Positions 29,728-38,437 of a DNA stretch of 64,000 bases are shown here, in pieces. The translations under genes were made by a program, and so were the position numbers. Source of the stretch: Mycobacterium colombiense CECT 3035. GTDB lineage: Bacteria; Actinomycetota; Actinomycetes; Mycobacteriales; Mycobacteriaceae. The notes below the pieces were generated by a model that searched no databases, was not told the DNA's origin, and saw only the letters and a list, made by a program, of their open reading frames with translations. The stretch spans positions 5,394,001 through 5,458,000 of the forward strand of contig NZ_CP020821.1 in the NCBI RefSeq assembly GCF_002105755.1, in the 5' to 3' direction. Positions within the stretch are counted from its first letter, which is position 1, and each line of letters begins with the position of its first letter.

Positions 29728-29760
29728 GACGCAGTCTTATCACGGACCTACCATGGCCTC

Positions 29761-30129
29761 GTGTGGGAATTCGGACTGCTGCTCCTGCTGGTGGCGATAT
29801 TGGGCGTATTCCTCGTCCAGCGGTTCGTCCCGCGCGGCCCCCGCGGTGAACTGCTGAGCGGCACGCTGCTGGTGACGGGGATAAGCCCCCGACCCGACGC
29901 CACGGGCGAGCAGTTCGTGACCATCGCCGGCGTGATGAATGGGCCCACCGTCAACGAGCACGCGGTGTATCAGCGCATGGCCGTCGACGTGGATCACTGG
30001 CCGACCATCGGCCAGCTGTTCCCGGTGGTCTATTCGCCGAAGAACCCGGACAACTGGAGGTTCGCGCCGGCGGTACCACCGCCCGGGCCGCCCGCGCCAC
30101 CCGAGGCGCCGCAGCCGCCCGCGGGCTGA
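29761..30129 (+). CDS. Small membrane-anchored protein with Pro-rich tail
   Basis: 122 residues from GTG 29761 (MWEFGLLLLLVAILGVFLVQ): one N-terminal transmembrane helix (about 4-20), a soluble domain rich in beta-prone sequence (30-105) and a tail of repeated Pro/Ala. No family recognised; the middle part TGEQFVTIAGVMNGPTVNEH suggests a small exported or cytoplasm-facing beta domain. It is divergent from hisN with 33 bases between, so promoters overlap and the transcript may be nearly leaderless. Called by sequence bias and clean start. Confidence 0.7.
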   Translation: MWEFGLLLLLVAILGVFLVQRFVPRGPRGELLSGTLLVTGISPRPDATGEQFVTIAGVMNGPTVNEHAVYQRMAVDVDHWPTIGQLFPVVYSPKNPDNWRFAPAVPPPGPPAPPEAPQPPAG

Positions 30130-30136
30130 GTTTCCG

Positions 30137-31245
30137 TCAGCCCGCCGCGAAGGGGCGCGCCATCACCGTGATCCGTCTGCCGTAGCGGGGGACCACGAGC
30201 GCCGCCCGCCGGACCGTGCCGCCCGGGAGCGCGGGGATGCCGGGCGTCGCGGAGGTTCCGGCCCGGGCGACCGCTTCGGTCGCCGTCAGGTCGGACAAGC
30301 CGCCGCCCGGCAGTGCCGCGACTTGGTTGCCGGTCGCGCTGGTCCATCCCGCGGGCACCGACATCGGGCCGATCCGTGCGGCGCGCGCGAGCACCGCGTC
30401 GACGTTGCCCATGCCCGACGTCGCGCCGCTGAGCGCGGGGGCCTTGGGCAGCGCGGCCGGAAGCGCGCCGAGGTTCGGCAGAATCCCTAAGGTCTTGTCG
30501 GCCTGGATGATTCCGGCGGGAGTACCCTCCGCGGTGAAAATGGATCTGAACGTGAACTGGGCGGCCTGGATGGTGTCAAGGATCCGGAAATCGAGCGGGA
30601 TTTCCGACGTCCCGGGTGGCGAGGAATTCGCAACTACCTGCGATCCCGATTGCACCCCCGAGCTCGAGGTGTTCGCGGCAGCTTGCACGACGGCGTCCTG
30701 CTGCGTCGCCACCCCATTGGTGGTCGTGGTCTGGCGCGGGGAAGCGAACGGCGAGAACTGAACGGCCGCAGTCGAACTGGCGGAATAGCCGTACATCGCG
30801 GCGGCATCTTGGGCCCAGTATTCGGCGTACTCGGCTTCGGTGGCCGCGATGGCCGCGGTGTTCTGGCCGAAGAAATTCGTTGCCACCAGCGTGGCCAGCT
30901 GCGTGCGGTTGGCCGCGACCACGGGCGGGGCACGGTCATGGCATGGGCGAGTTCGTAGGCCGCGGCGGCCGCCCGCGCCTGCATGGCCGTCTGCTGTGCA
31001 AGCTCGGCGGTCGAATACAGCCACGCCACGTACGGCGCCGCACTCGCCGCCATCGCCCGGGCTGCGGGCCCATGCCAGTGCAAACCGGTCAGCCCGGACA
31101 GCACCGATTCGTACACCGCGGCCGTGACACCCAGCTCGGCAGACAGCGAATCCCAGCTTCCCGCGGCGGCCAGCAGCGAACCCGACCCGGGGCCCGCGTA
31201 CATCCGCGCAGAGTTCACCTCTGGTGGCAGAAAACCGAATTCCAT
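30137..31245 (-). pseudogene. PPE-SVP family protein (PPE51-like), frameshifted
   Basis: N-terminal PPE domain from ATG 31245 ([20 protein letters not shown]) runs in frame to [10 protein letters not shown] and then shifts. The other frame continues [20 protein letters not shown] through to the C-terminus [18 protein letters not shown]. One base is missing in the GGGG/CGG tract at about 30924-30931 (plus strand), compared with the intact neighbour, where MTVPPPVIAANR is read through. [10 protein letters not shown] is the SVP motif. Repaired length about 369 residues. In the family PPE51 helps small nutrients cross the outer membrane. Could be a sequencing error. Confidence 0.88.
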
Positions 31246-31337
31246 TGTCTTACAGCCCTAAAGGCCGCGTGAAACGAAACTGCATGCGGTGAAAGGTTCG
31301 TCCTATGACCGACTGCAGTTGGAAAAGTGGTGGCACG

Positions 31338-32510
31338 TCACCCGGCGGCCGGCGGGCGTGGCATCACGGTGAGCCGCACGCCGTAGCGTGGCGGGACCCC
31401 CGCGCCGGCCGATCGCGCCGCACCACCGCCCGGCAGGCCGGGGTACCCGGGATACCCGGAGGCAACCGGCTCCTCGGTCCCGGGAATCGTGGTGAAGCCG
31501 GCGGGTTCCAGCGGCGAGATATGGGTGCTCGTGGGTGCGGCCCAGCTTGCGGGGACCGACATCGGCCCGATGGTGCCTGCGTGCGAGAGGGTGGCGGTGA
31601 CGTTGCCCAGGCCACCGCCGAGGCCCGCCGTGGCGCCGCGGAGTGCCGGCGCCGCGATCGCGGGAGCGAGGTTGGCCGCCGCCGCGCCGGGCTTGGCCAG
31701 GATGCCGAGATTGTTCTCCGCCCCGATGATGCCGGACACGAACTGCTCCATGTTGTAGGGAGCGGTGAAGCCGAGGCTCGTTCCCTGAATCGCATCGAGG
31801 ACCCGAAAGGCGTTGGTGCCCGAGCTCGTCGTCGATGCGTCCAGGTAGTAGATGTCGCCAGGGGTGCTCCCCGGTCCGGTTGGACTGGTATCCAACGGTG
31901 AAAACGTCTGCGCGGCAACCTTGGTCGCGCCGGCGTTGGTGTTGGCCGTGGCCACGGCGGCGTTCTGGGCGCTCACGCCGGATTCGGTGGTGGATTTGTT
32001 CGCGGTGGCGAATCGGGGCAGCTGCGCCGTCGCCACGGTCGACGACGCGGAGTAGCCGGCCATGGCGGCGGCGTCCTGCGCCCAGAAGTCGGAATACTGT
32101 GCCTCTGTGTCGGCGATGGCCGCGGTGTTCTGCCCCACGATGTTCGTCGCCACCAGGGATGCCAGCAGCGTGCGGTTGGCGGCGATCACCGGCGGCGGCA
32201 CGGTCATCGAGTACGCCTGCTCGTAGGCCGCCGCGGCCGTCCGCGCCTGCATGGCCGTCTGCTTCGTCTGCTCGGCGGTCGCTTCCAGCCAGCCCATGTA
32301 GCGGGCGGCCGAATACGCCATCGACTCGGCGGCGGGGCCACGCCATTGCAGGCCCAGGCCCACGAGCACCGATTCGTAGGACTCGGCGGTGGAGGCCAGC
32401 TCGGCCGAGAGCGCGTCCCAGCTTCCGGCGGCGGCTAACAGCGAGGCCAATCCGGGCCCGGTGTACATCCGGGCCGAATTGATTTCGGGTGGAACAAAAG
32501 CCCAATCCAT
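31338..32510 (-). CDS. PPE-SVP family protein, PPE51-like
   Basis: 390 residues. PPE domain (about 1-180) with MDWAFVPPEINSARMYTGPG, the WxG position in LGLQWRGPAAESM and many helical Ala-rich repeats. The C-terminal part has [10 protein letters not shown], the Gly-X-X-Ser-Val-Pro-X-X-Trp motif, and ends YGVRLTVMPRPPAAG, much like M. tuberculosis PPE51 (Rv3136). Secreted by an ESX system, probably to the cell envelope. Tandem copy of the frameshifted PPE 92 bases downstream. ATG 32510. No PE gene adjoins. Confidence 0.93.
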   Translation of the reverse strand: MDWAFVPPEINSARMYTGPGLASLLAAAGSWDALSAELASTAESYESVLVGLGLQWRGPAAESMAYSAARYMGWLEATAEQTKQTAMQARTAAAAYEQAYSMTVPPPVIAANRTLLASLVATNIVGQNTAAIADTEAQYSDFWAQDAAAMAGYSASSTVATAQLPRFATANKSTTESGVSAQNAAVATANTNAGATKVAAQTFSPLDTSPTGPGSTPGDIYYLDASTTSSGTNAFRVLDAIQGTSLGFTAPYNMEQFVSGIIGAENNLGILAKPGAAAANLAPAIAAPALRGATAGLGGGLGNVTATLSHAGTIGPMSVPASWAAPTSTHISPLEPAGFTTIPGTEEPVASGYPGYPGLPGGGAARSAGAGVPPRYGVRLTVMPRPPAAG

Positions 32511-32947
32511 CTGTGATACATCCCCTCAATGTGCGGTTTTCGGGCAAACGCCAGTGGCGCCGGCGCTCGCCGCATCGGCGTGTTCGAAAGAAAGGGCCGC
32601 TCCCGGATTCGCTTTGCGATTCGGCAAAGCCCACCCCGCGTCAGGTGAGAGGGCAGCCCGGCGCGATCGCGCTACCGCCGACTGGCGGTCAGCGTGGCGC
32701 GTGTTATCGGGCTGGCGGAGCGTGCGCGCAGGGCATTACAAAAGACCTTCGGTTTTCGGGCCCTTCAAACGTCGCAGGTGCGGCTGACGCGTGCGGGGTT
32801 TTGCCTATTTCCCGATGCCGACCAGGCAGAATTCAGCCTGTGTTCATCTTACGTTTACCTTTCGTTAACCACCGTCCACGCTAGCTTGACGCTTGTTGAA
32901 CAACGAAAGTATCTGACGTGCTTGATAATTGGTGATCCGCGCGGTGG
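32511..32947 (-). promoter_or_regulatory. PPE promoter region with 11-base phased direct repeats
   Basis: 437 non-coding bases upstream of the intact PPE gene, behind the slipin stop. An AT-rich zone at 32835-32935 contrasts with the flanks. Within it GTTCA, GTTTA and GTTAA start at 32842, 32853 and 32864, an exact 11-base period, each followed by pyrimidine-rich sequence; OmpR/PhoB-family regulators (PhoP, GlnR, MtrA) bind repeats of that phase. The site is about 330-355 bases upstream of the ATG, so a long leader or a distal activator site is implied. Confidence 0.4.
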
Positions 32948-33745
32948 TCACCCGCGATGGTTGAGGCTGTCGACCACACCCTGCAGCGCCTCGGGATGCC
33001 GCAGGAACGGCGTGATGATGTCGACCGGCAGCGGGAAGACGACGGTCGAGTTCTGGTCCGCCCCCAGCTCCAGCAGCGTCTGCAGATAGCGCAGCTGCAG
33101 TGATGCCGGACTCTTCGAGAGGGTCTCCGCGGCTTCGCGCAGTTCCTCCGACGCCTGCAGCTCGCCGCGGGCGTTGATGACCTTCGCGCGGCGTTCGCGC
33201 TCGGCTTCGGCCTCGCGGGCCATCGCCCGCTGCATCGACTCGGGAATCTCGACGTCCTTGATCTCCACCACGCGCACCTGTACACCCCAGGGCTCGGTCT
33301 GCTTCTCGATGATCGTGCGCAGGTCGCTGTTGAGGTCCTCGCGATGTGCGAGCAGCGTGTCCAGGTCCGCCCGGCCCAGCAGCGAACGCAGTGTGGTCTG
33401 GGCGATCTGCGACGTCGCCACCGCGTAGTTTTCCACCGCCAGAATCGCTTTCAGCGGTTCCACCACCTGAAACATCACCACGGCGTTGACCCGCGCCGGC
33501 ACATTGTCGCGGGTGATCACCTCCTGCGGTGGAATGGTCAACGTCACCAGGCGCTGGTCGACGCGAATCATCTTGTCCAGCAGCGGGATCAGAAATCGCA
33601 ATCCGGGACCGTACAGCGGGCGCGCGTGGCCCATCCGGAACACGACCCCGCGTTCGTACTCGCGCAGCACGGCAAGCGACCACGTCGCGAGCACGGCTAG
33701 CAGGACCAGCCCGGCGCCGATCAGGCCAACCACAAGGGCAGTCAT
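32948..33745 (-). CDS. Slipin / SPFH (band 7) family membrane protein
   Basis: 265 residues. One N-terminal membrane helix (about 3-24), then the SPFH domain: REYERGVVFRMGHARPLYGP, DKMIRVDQRLVTLTIPPQEV and NAVVMFQVVEPLKAILAVEN, then a charged helical stretch (AREAEAERERRAKVINARGE) and the C-terminal segment typical of slipins. These organise membrane domains. ATG at 33745 overlaps the stop of the next gene upstream by four bases, so it belongs to the nitric oxide reductase operon. A remembered stomatin-like protein often pairs with a NfeD protease partner; none is here. Confidence 0.9.
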   Translation of the reverse strand: MTALVVGLIGAGLVLLAVLATWSLAVLREYERGVVFRMGHARPLYGPGLRFLIPLLDKMIRVDQRLVTLTIPPQEVITRDNVPARVNAVVMFQVVEPLKAILAVENYAVATSQIAQTTLRSLLGRADLDTLLAHREDLNSDLRTIIEKQTEPWGVQVRVVEIKDVEIPESMQRAMAREAEAERERRAKVINARGELQASEELREAAETLSKSPASLQLRYLQTLLELGADQNSTVVFPLPVDIITPFLRHPEALQGVVDSLNHRG

Positions 33746-34368
33746 GTCGTGTTGTCCTCCTTGCTTTTCCACCCACCCCAGCGCGTGGAGTACCGGTCGA
33801 TTGCGGCGGCCACCTGGTCCTCGATCGCGGTGCGGTGCGGCAGGTGGTCGGGCGCGTTGGACGGAGTGTTCCACAGGTGACGGACCAGCGGCAGCCCCAA
33901 CAGCGCGACGATCAACACGGTCGCCGTCAGGACCAGCGCGTCGGCGGCGGAGTGGTTGGCGACCAAGGTCGCCAGCGGCAGCACGATCCCCAGCGCGGCC
34001 ACGCAGCAGGCGATCCCACGGTGGAATCGTCCGGCGTCCGAATGCGGCCACGGGTCGACCTCGCGGCTGATCTCCCGGCCGTGTTCGGAGGTCGTGCAGT
34101 CGGATTTGACGGGACAGCTGTTACACACCACCGGCAGTGCGCGATATCGCATGACCCGGTGCTTCGGATCGAACGAGGTCGGCCACAGCCAATGGTCCTG
34201 CGGACAGACCCACGCGTCATGGTCGGGCCGGTAGGTGAATTGTCCTGTGCGCCAACGTGCCGCGTGCGCCGAAGCCCGCCGGGCCATCACGTCGAAGGAC
34301 CAGCCGACGGCCAGCAGCGCCAGGGAGTATCCGGCGATCATCCACACCGAGGCGGTCGGCGCGGTCAC
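33742..34368 (-). CDS. Cys-containing membrane protein between NOR and slipin genes
   Basis: 208 residues. Hydrophobic segments at about 8-25, 117-136 and 143-162; between the first two lies a soluble loop containing WVCPQDHW and VVCNSCPVKSDCT, so four to five cysteines and a histidine that could bind a metal or an Fe-S cluster. The pattern C-x2-C-x5-C resembles a small zinc or Fe-S knuckle. No family recognised with certainty. GTG at 34368 is three bases after the NOR stop; the 3' end overlaps the slipin ATG by four. Likely a NOR accessory or electron-transfer protein. Confidence 0.75.
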   Translation of the reverse strand: MTAPTASVWMIAGYSLALLAVGWSFDVMARRASAHAARWRTGQFTYRPDHDAWVCPQDHWLWPTSFDPKHRVMRYRALPVVCNSCPVKSDCTTSEHGREISREVDPWPHSDAGRFHRGIACCVAALGIVLPLATLVANHSAADALVLTATVLIVALLGLPLVRHLWNTPSNAPDHLPHRTAIEDQVAAAIDRYSTRWGGWKSKEDNTT

Positions 34369-34371
34369 CGC

Positions 34372-36702
34372 TCAATCCTTCGCCGGCACCGCGGCGCCGG
34401 GCTCCGGCTCCGTCGGTGCCTGGGTGTACAGGGGATTTTCCGGCAATTCGTCGACGGTGGTCCCCGAGCGGAAGTTGAGCAGCGCGGTCAAGGCGATCCA
34501 GACAAACGGCACCACACCACCGACTATCAGGATGACGTCGCCCGGGAGCCGGAGCCACTCCAGGACGGCGTTGCCCGGTTTGGTGATGTAACCCAGCGAC
34601 CGGGCCTCGAAGTAGCCGTCGTTGACCGAGTGGTAGAGCTGCAGCACGCCCAGCGGCAGCAGGGTGGCGAACACCATCCACGCCAGCCCGATGTTCATGC
34701 ACCAGAACGAGATTCGCGCCAGCTTCTCAGGCCATTTGTCGGGCGGGATCACGTAGCGGAAGGCGAACATGGCCAGGCCGACGGCCAGCATGCCGTACAC
34801 GCCCATCATCGCCGCGTGCGCGTGGTTGGCCGTCAGCGCCGTGCCGATCTGGTAGTACGACACCACCGGGAGGTTGATCAGGAACCCGAAGATGCCGGCC
34901 CCCAAGAAGTTCCAGAATCCCACCGCGACCAGGAACATGACCGCCCAGCGGTGCGGGAAGGGGTTGGCGTCGCCGGATTGCTGGCGCGCACCCAGTTGCA
35001 GGAAGGCCCACGCCTCGACGGTCAGGAACGTCAGCGGGATGACCTCGGCCGCCGAGAAGAACGCGCCCAGCGCCATGTGCTCCACCGGGGTGCCGGAGAA
35101 ATACAGGTGGTGCATGGTGCCGATGACACCACCGGCGGAGTACAGGATGACGTCCAGGAAGATCACGCCCAGCGCGATCTTCTCGCGCACCACCCCGAGC
35201 AACACGAACATGTACGCCACCATCACGGTGGTGAACAGCTCGAGGAAATCCTCGACCCACAGGTGCACGACCCAGAACCGCCAGAAGTCCGCGACGGTGT
35301 AGTGGGCGTCGCTGCCCGCCAACAGACCCACGGCGTAGAAGCCGGGGATGGCCAGCCCAGAGAAGAAGAACAGCCAGGGCATGTTCATCTTCGACTCGCC
35401 CCTGAGCCGGCCGCGGATGCCGCGCCAGATGATGGCGATCCAGACGAACATGCCGATGATCAGCAGGATCTGCCACAGGCGCGGCAGGTCGAGGTACTCC
35501 CACTGCTGGGAGAACAGCCCGCCCGCCGGAATCACGCCGTAGATGGACAACGCCTCGCAGATCAACGAGCCGAACACCACCACGGCGACCGCACCCAGCA
35601 GCACGTACGCCAGCAGCGCCTGGCGTTTGGGCTCCCGTCGGGCAATGAACGGCACCAGGAAGATGCCGCCGGCCAGGAAGGCCGCCGCGGTCCAGAACAG
35701 CGACAGCTGCAGATGCCAGGTGCGGGCCAGGTTGTAGGGCAGCACGCGGGCCAGATCCAGCCCGAAGAAGTTGGACAGGTCGGCCCGGTAGTGCTCGGCC
35801 GCGGCCCCCAGCAGCGTCTGGGCCAGGAACAGCACCGACACGACTGCGAAGAACCAGATGCAGGCGCGCTGCGCCGGGGTCAGGCTCACCTCGCCGGGCT
35901 GGCGGAAGGACAGGGTCGAGGACTCGGCGCTGTGCCAGCCGACCTTCTGGCTCCAGCGGCCGTAGACCGCGAACATGATCCCGATGCCGCCCAGCAACGC
36001 GATCAGCGACAGCGCCGACCAGACGATCACCGCCGCGGTGGGCCCGTTGTCGACGCGCGGCTCGGCCGGCCAGTTGTTGGTGTAGGTGTACTTGTGGCCG
36101 GGACGTTCGGCCGCCGCGGCCCAGGCCGTCCAGGCGAAGAACGCCGTGAGGTCACGGATCTGCGCCTTATCGGTGATCATGTGGGGCAGCAGCCCGTATT
36201 TCGTTGAGTTCTCACCGAAGTAGGCGGCGTACTGGCTCTGAATGTGGTCGAATGCCACTGCCTGGCGGTCGGTGAACACCAGCGTCTTGCTGGCGGGGTT
36301 GTAGCGATTGGTGCGGAATTCGGTGACGACGCGTTCGCGCGGATCGGTGACGCCCTGCGCGCGAAGTTGGCCGGCGACGTCCTCCGTGGCGGTCCGCAGG
36401 TATTCGGCGGTGTAGTCGGGTCCGAGGTAGGCCCCGTGGCCGAGCACCGAGCCGTATTCCATCAGGCCGCGGGCCTGGTAGAGCTCCTGGCCCCGGGTGA
36501 TGTCCTGACCGGTGAACAGGAGCTGGCCCGATTCGCTGACGACCTTGTCCGGCATCGGCATCGACGCCGAATACGTGCGGTAGGCCAGAATGCCCATCAC
36601 CAGGAAGCCGAAGATCATGACCAGGGCGACGCCCTGGGCCCAGCCCTTTCCGACCAGGGGCTGTGACGATGACTGTTGAGCGGATGTCTCTTGAGCGGTC
36701 AT
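34372..36702 (-). CDS. Quinol-dependent nitric oxide reductase (qNOR/NorZ-type large subunit)
   Basis: 776-residue membrane haem-copper-oxidase-superfamily enzyme; reduces two NO to N2O using menaquinol. The N-terminal extension, after one helix (about 22-41), contains the periplasmic pseudo-cytochrome c region (GHGAYLGPDYTAEYLR about 88-103) without a CXXCH haem site, as in single-subunit qNOR. Further on come HLQLSLFW, FWVVHLWVEDFLELFTTVMV, MHHLYFSGTP and ANHAHAAMMGVYGML with the haem/non-haem-iron histidines and glutamates, over about 13 helices. ATG at 36702. The divergent usp promoter carries DosR-like boxes, which suggests NO-linked control. Confidence 0.93.
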   Translation of the reverse strand: MTAQETSAQQSSSQPLVGKGWAQGVALVMIFGFLVMGILAYRTYSASMPMPDKVVSESGQLLFTGQDITRGQELYQARGLMEYGSVLGHGAYLGPDYTAEYLRTATEDVAGQLRAQGVTDPRERVVTEFRTNRYNPASKTLVFTDRQAVAFDHIQSQYAAYFGENSTKYGLLPHMITDKAQIRDLTAFFAWTAWAAAAERPGHKYTYTNNWPAEPRVDNGPTAAVIVWSALSLIALLGGIGIMFAVYGRWSQKVGWHSAESSTLSFRQPGEVSLTPAQRACIWFFAVVSVLFLAQTLLGAAAEHYRADLSNFFGLDLARVLPYNLARTWHLQLSLFWTAAAFLAGGIFLVPFIARREPKRQALLAYVLLGAVAVVVFGSLICEALSIYGVIPAGGLFSQQWEYLDLPRLWQILLIIGMFVWIAIIWRGIRGRLRGESKMNMPWLFFFSGLAIPGFYAVGLLAGSDAHYTVADFWRFWVVHLWVEDFLELFTTVMVAYMFVLLGVVREKIALGVIFLDVILYSAGGVIGTMHHLYFSGTPVEHMALGAFFSAAEVIPLTFLTVEAWAFLQLGARQQSGDANPFPHRWAVMFLVAVGFWNFLGAGIFGFLINLPVVSYYQIGTALTANHAHAAMMGVYGMLAVGLAMFAFRYVIPPDKWPEKLARISFWCMNIGLAWMVFATLLPLGVLQLYHSVNDGYFEARSLGYITKPGNAVLEWLRLPGDVILIVGGVVPFVWIALTALLNFRSGTTVDELPENPLYTQAPTEPEPGAAVPAKD

Positions 36703-36837
36703 GCGCGAGGTCTCCCGTCCAGGCGATGGGTGGTAATGCCCCTGTCTCGCTTTTCGAACACACTGGGTTCGTCCGCACCTAATACTCGATCTCCGGCGAC
36801 ACGATGGCAACAGTCAATTCGGTTATGTGAGCGCGAC

Positions 36838-36857
36838 GTAGGGTCCAATGGCACCTA
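36838..36857 (+). promoter_or_regulatory. DosR-like box 1 (weaker)
   Basis: GTAGGGTCCAATGGCACCTA shares the GGGxCCAATGxC core with the box 21 bases downstream. DosR consensus begins TTSGGGACTWWAGTCCC; this is an imperfect match. Tandem boxes are typical before Rv3134c-type genes. Confidence 0.4.
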
Positions 36858-36858
36858 T

Positions 36859-36878
36859 TTCGGGACCAATGCCTCTGG
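36859..36878 (+). promoter_or_regulatory. DosR-like box 2 upstream of the universal stress gene
   Basis: Left half TTCGGGAC is a perfect DosR half-site; the right half is degenerate (GCCTCTGG). A CATAAA hexamer at 36899-36904 would place transcription start near 36911, so the box centre falls near -43, the usual DosR position. Supports hypoxia/NO control of the downstream usp gene and possibly of the divergent NOR operon. Confidence 0.5.
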
Positions 36879-36959
36879 GGGAGCGGGGTTTACGAACCAT
36901 AAAGTTCTAGCTGAACGGTGCAATGAACACCTTTCGACCGCGCAATGAAGGAAGTCGCG

Positions 36960-37757
36960 ATGAGCAACGTGTATCCAGCTCCCGCAGTTTTGGTAGGTGT
37001 CGACGGATCCAGGGCGGCGATACATGCGGCCGTGTGGGCGATCGACGAGGCGGTCAGCCGCGACATTCCGCTGCGATTGGTGTACGTCATCGATTCGCAC
37101 GACGCGTCGGGTGTGCGCGCCGGTGACACCCGCCTTGCCGTCGCCCGTGCCGCGTTGGCCGACGCCCACCGGGCAGTCGACGCGGCGGGCGAACCGGTCA
37201 AGATCGAAACCGAAATCCTCTGGGGCAGGACGGTTTCCAAGCTGCTCGAAGCGTCCAGGTCGGCCGTCATGGTCTGCATCGGGCAGATCGGGCTCAACCA
37301 CGCCTGCCACGGCGGACCCGCCGTCGCGGCTTCCTTGGTCCGCTCCGCGCTGTGTCCTGTCGCCGTCATCCAACAGTCGGCGGGCCGTCCGACGGCGCCT
37401 CGCATCAGCGGCGTGGTCACCGAGGTGGACAACGGCACGGTGTTGCGGCACGCGTTCGACGAAGCGAGGCTGCGCCGAGCGACCCTGCGGGCGGTGTCGG
37501 TATCGAAAGTCGCGAACGTTCGCGACGAGACTCCTGGAAAGGCTTCGGCGCAAGGGCAATTGGATCGCAGGCTGGCGCGATGGATGCGGCTGTATCCCGA
37601 CGTGCAGGCCGAGCCGGTGATCGTGACCGGTGGCGTGGACCGGTATCTGCGTGCCCACCACGATGCCGGCCAGCTGTTGGTCACCGACTCCTATCGGGCC
37701 GAGGCGCTGTGTCACGACGGCCATTCCGTCCTTGCGATACGTTGCGGCAACCTGTAG
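36960..37757 (+). CDS. Universal stress protein, Rv3134c type (tandem USP domains)
   Basis: 265 residues. First USP domain has the ATP-binding start AVLVGVDGSRAAIHAAVWAI (about 8-27) and the block VAASLVRSALCPVAVI near 128-143; the second domain is divergent. Start chosen at ATG 36960 (MSNVYPAPAV), behind a GGAAG site; an ATG five codons upstream also exists. Similarity and length fit Rv3134c, which in M. tuberculosis begins the devR-devS operon; here devR and devS do not follow. Preceded by DosR-like boxes. Confidence 0.9.
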   Translation: MSNVYPAPAVLVGVDGSRAAIHAAVWAIDEAVSRDIPLRLVYVIDSHDASGVRAGDTRLAVARAALADAHRAVDAAGEPVKIETEILWGRTVSKLLEASRSAVMVCIGQIGLNHACHGGPAVAASLVRSALCPVAVIQQSAGRPTAPRISGVVTEVDNGTVLRHAFDEARLRRATLRAVSVSKVANVRDETPGKASAQGQLDRRLARWMRLYPDVQAEPVIVTGGVDRYLRAHHDAGQLLVTDSYRAEALCHDGHSVLAIRCGNL

Positions 37758-37963
37758 CTCGGGCGGCGCCGGACTGTGGTCTGAAACACACTGCTCTGCA
37801 ACAGGTTTCAGCGAAGCCAAGGCGGCATGTACCGGGGATTTCCTCCCGCCGGGCGCCGGTTTCGCCGCGGTGTCAAGGGACCAAGGGCCCTGTTGCGGGC
37901 ACGCGCCTCCGGAGCAAGATGGTGTTACTCTGAGTTGCAGATATATCGGGAGGGTTGCCGACC

Positions 37964-38437
37964 ATGAGCCAGCTGACGACGGCCGAGGCGGGTGTCGACC
38001 TGGTCGACCGCGCCGACGTGGAGGCGTTGCTGCGCCGCTTCTACGGACGGGCCTTGGACGACGAGGTTCTGGCCGAGCCGTTCGCCGGGTTGCGGGCCAC
38101 CGGCCTGGAGGCCCACGTTCCGACGATGTGTGACTTCTGGGAGACCGTGCTGTTCCGCGCGGGGCTCTATCGCGGCAGTGCGCTGCAGGCACACCGCGAA
38201 ATCCACCGGCGTGCCCCACTGTCGGATCGTCACTTCCGGCGCTGGCTCACCTTGTGGCACAACACGGTTGACGAAATGTATCGCGGACCGGCGGCCGATC
38301 GGGCGAAAGTTCAGGCCGGACGGATCGCCTGGGCCATGCACCGGCGACTGACCGGGGCCGATGCGCCCGAGTTGCTCGTCACGCAACCGGCTCGTGCCGG
38401 TCAGGCTCCGGACCGAACCGGAAGTGACGGCCGGTGA
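37964..38437 (+). CDS. Group III truncated haemoglobin
   Basis: 157 residues. The globin core has FYGRALDDEVLAEPF, MCDFWETVLFRAGLYRGSAL and HFRRWLTLWHNTVDEMYRGP, with the proximal His in LWHNTVDE, a pattern I associate with trHb3 proteins. Such globins are linked to NO handling in other bacteria, and the NOR gene is a near neighbour. ATG at 37964 after GGGAGGG. The final 59 bases overlap the 3' end of the convergent PNPOx-fold gene. TATATC at 37942-37947 may be a -10 element. Confidence 0.87.
   Translation: MSQLTTAEAGVDLVDRADVEALLRRFYGRALDDEVLAEPFAGLRATGLEAHVPTMCDFWETVLFRAGLYRGSALQAHREIHRRAPLSDRHFRRWLTLWHNTVDEMYRGPAADRAKVQAGRIAWAMHRRLTGADAPELLVTQPARAGQAPDRTGSDGR

Noticed and set aside
29341..29760. 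N-terminal extension of the small membrane protein back to 29341
   Set aside because: It overlaps hisN entirely on the opposite strand and has shadow composition; the GTG at 29761 begins a clean transmembrane helix.
31303..32634. 443-codon minus-strand frame spanning the PPE gene
   Set aside because: Arg/Gly-rich alternate frame of the PPE51-like gene; no PPE domain in that frame.
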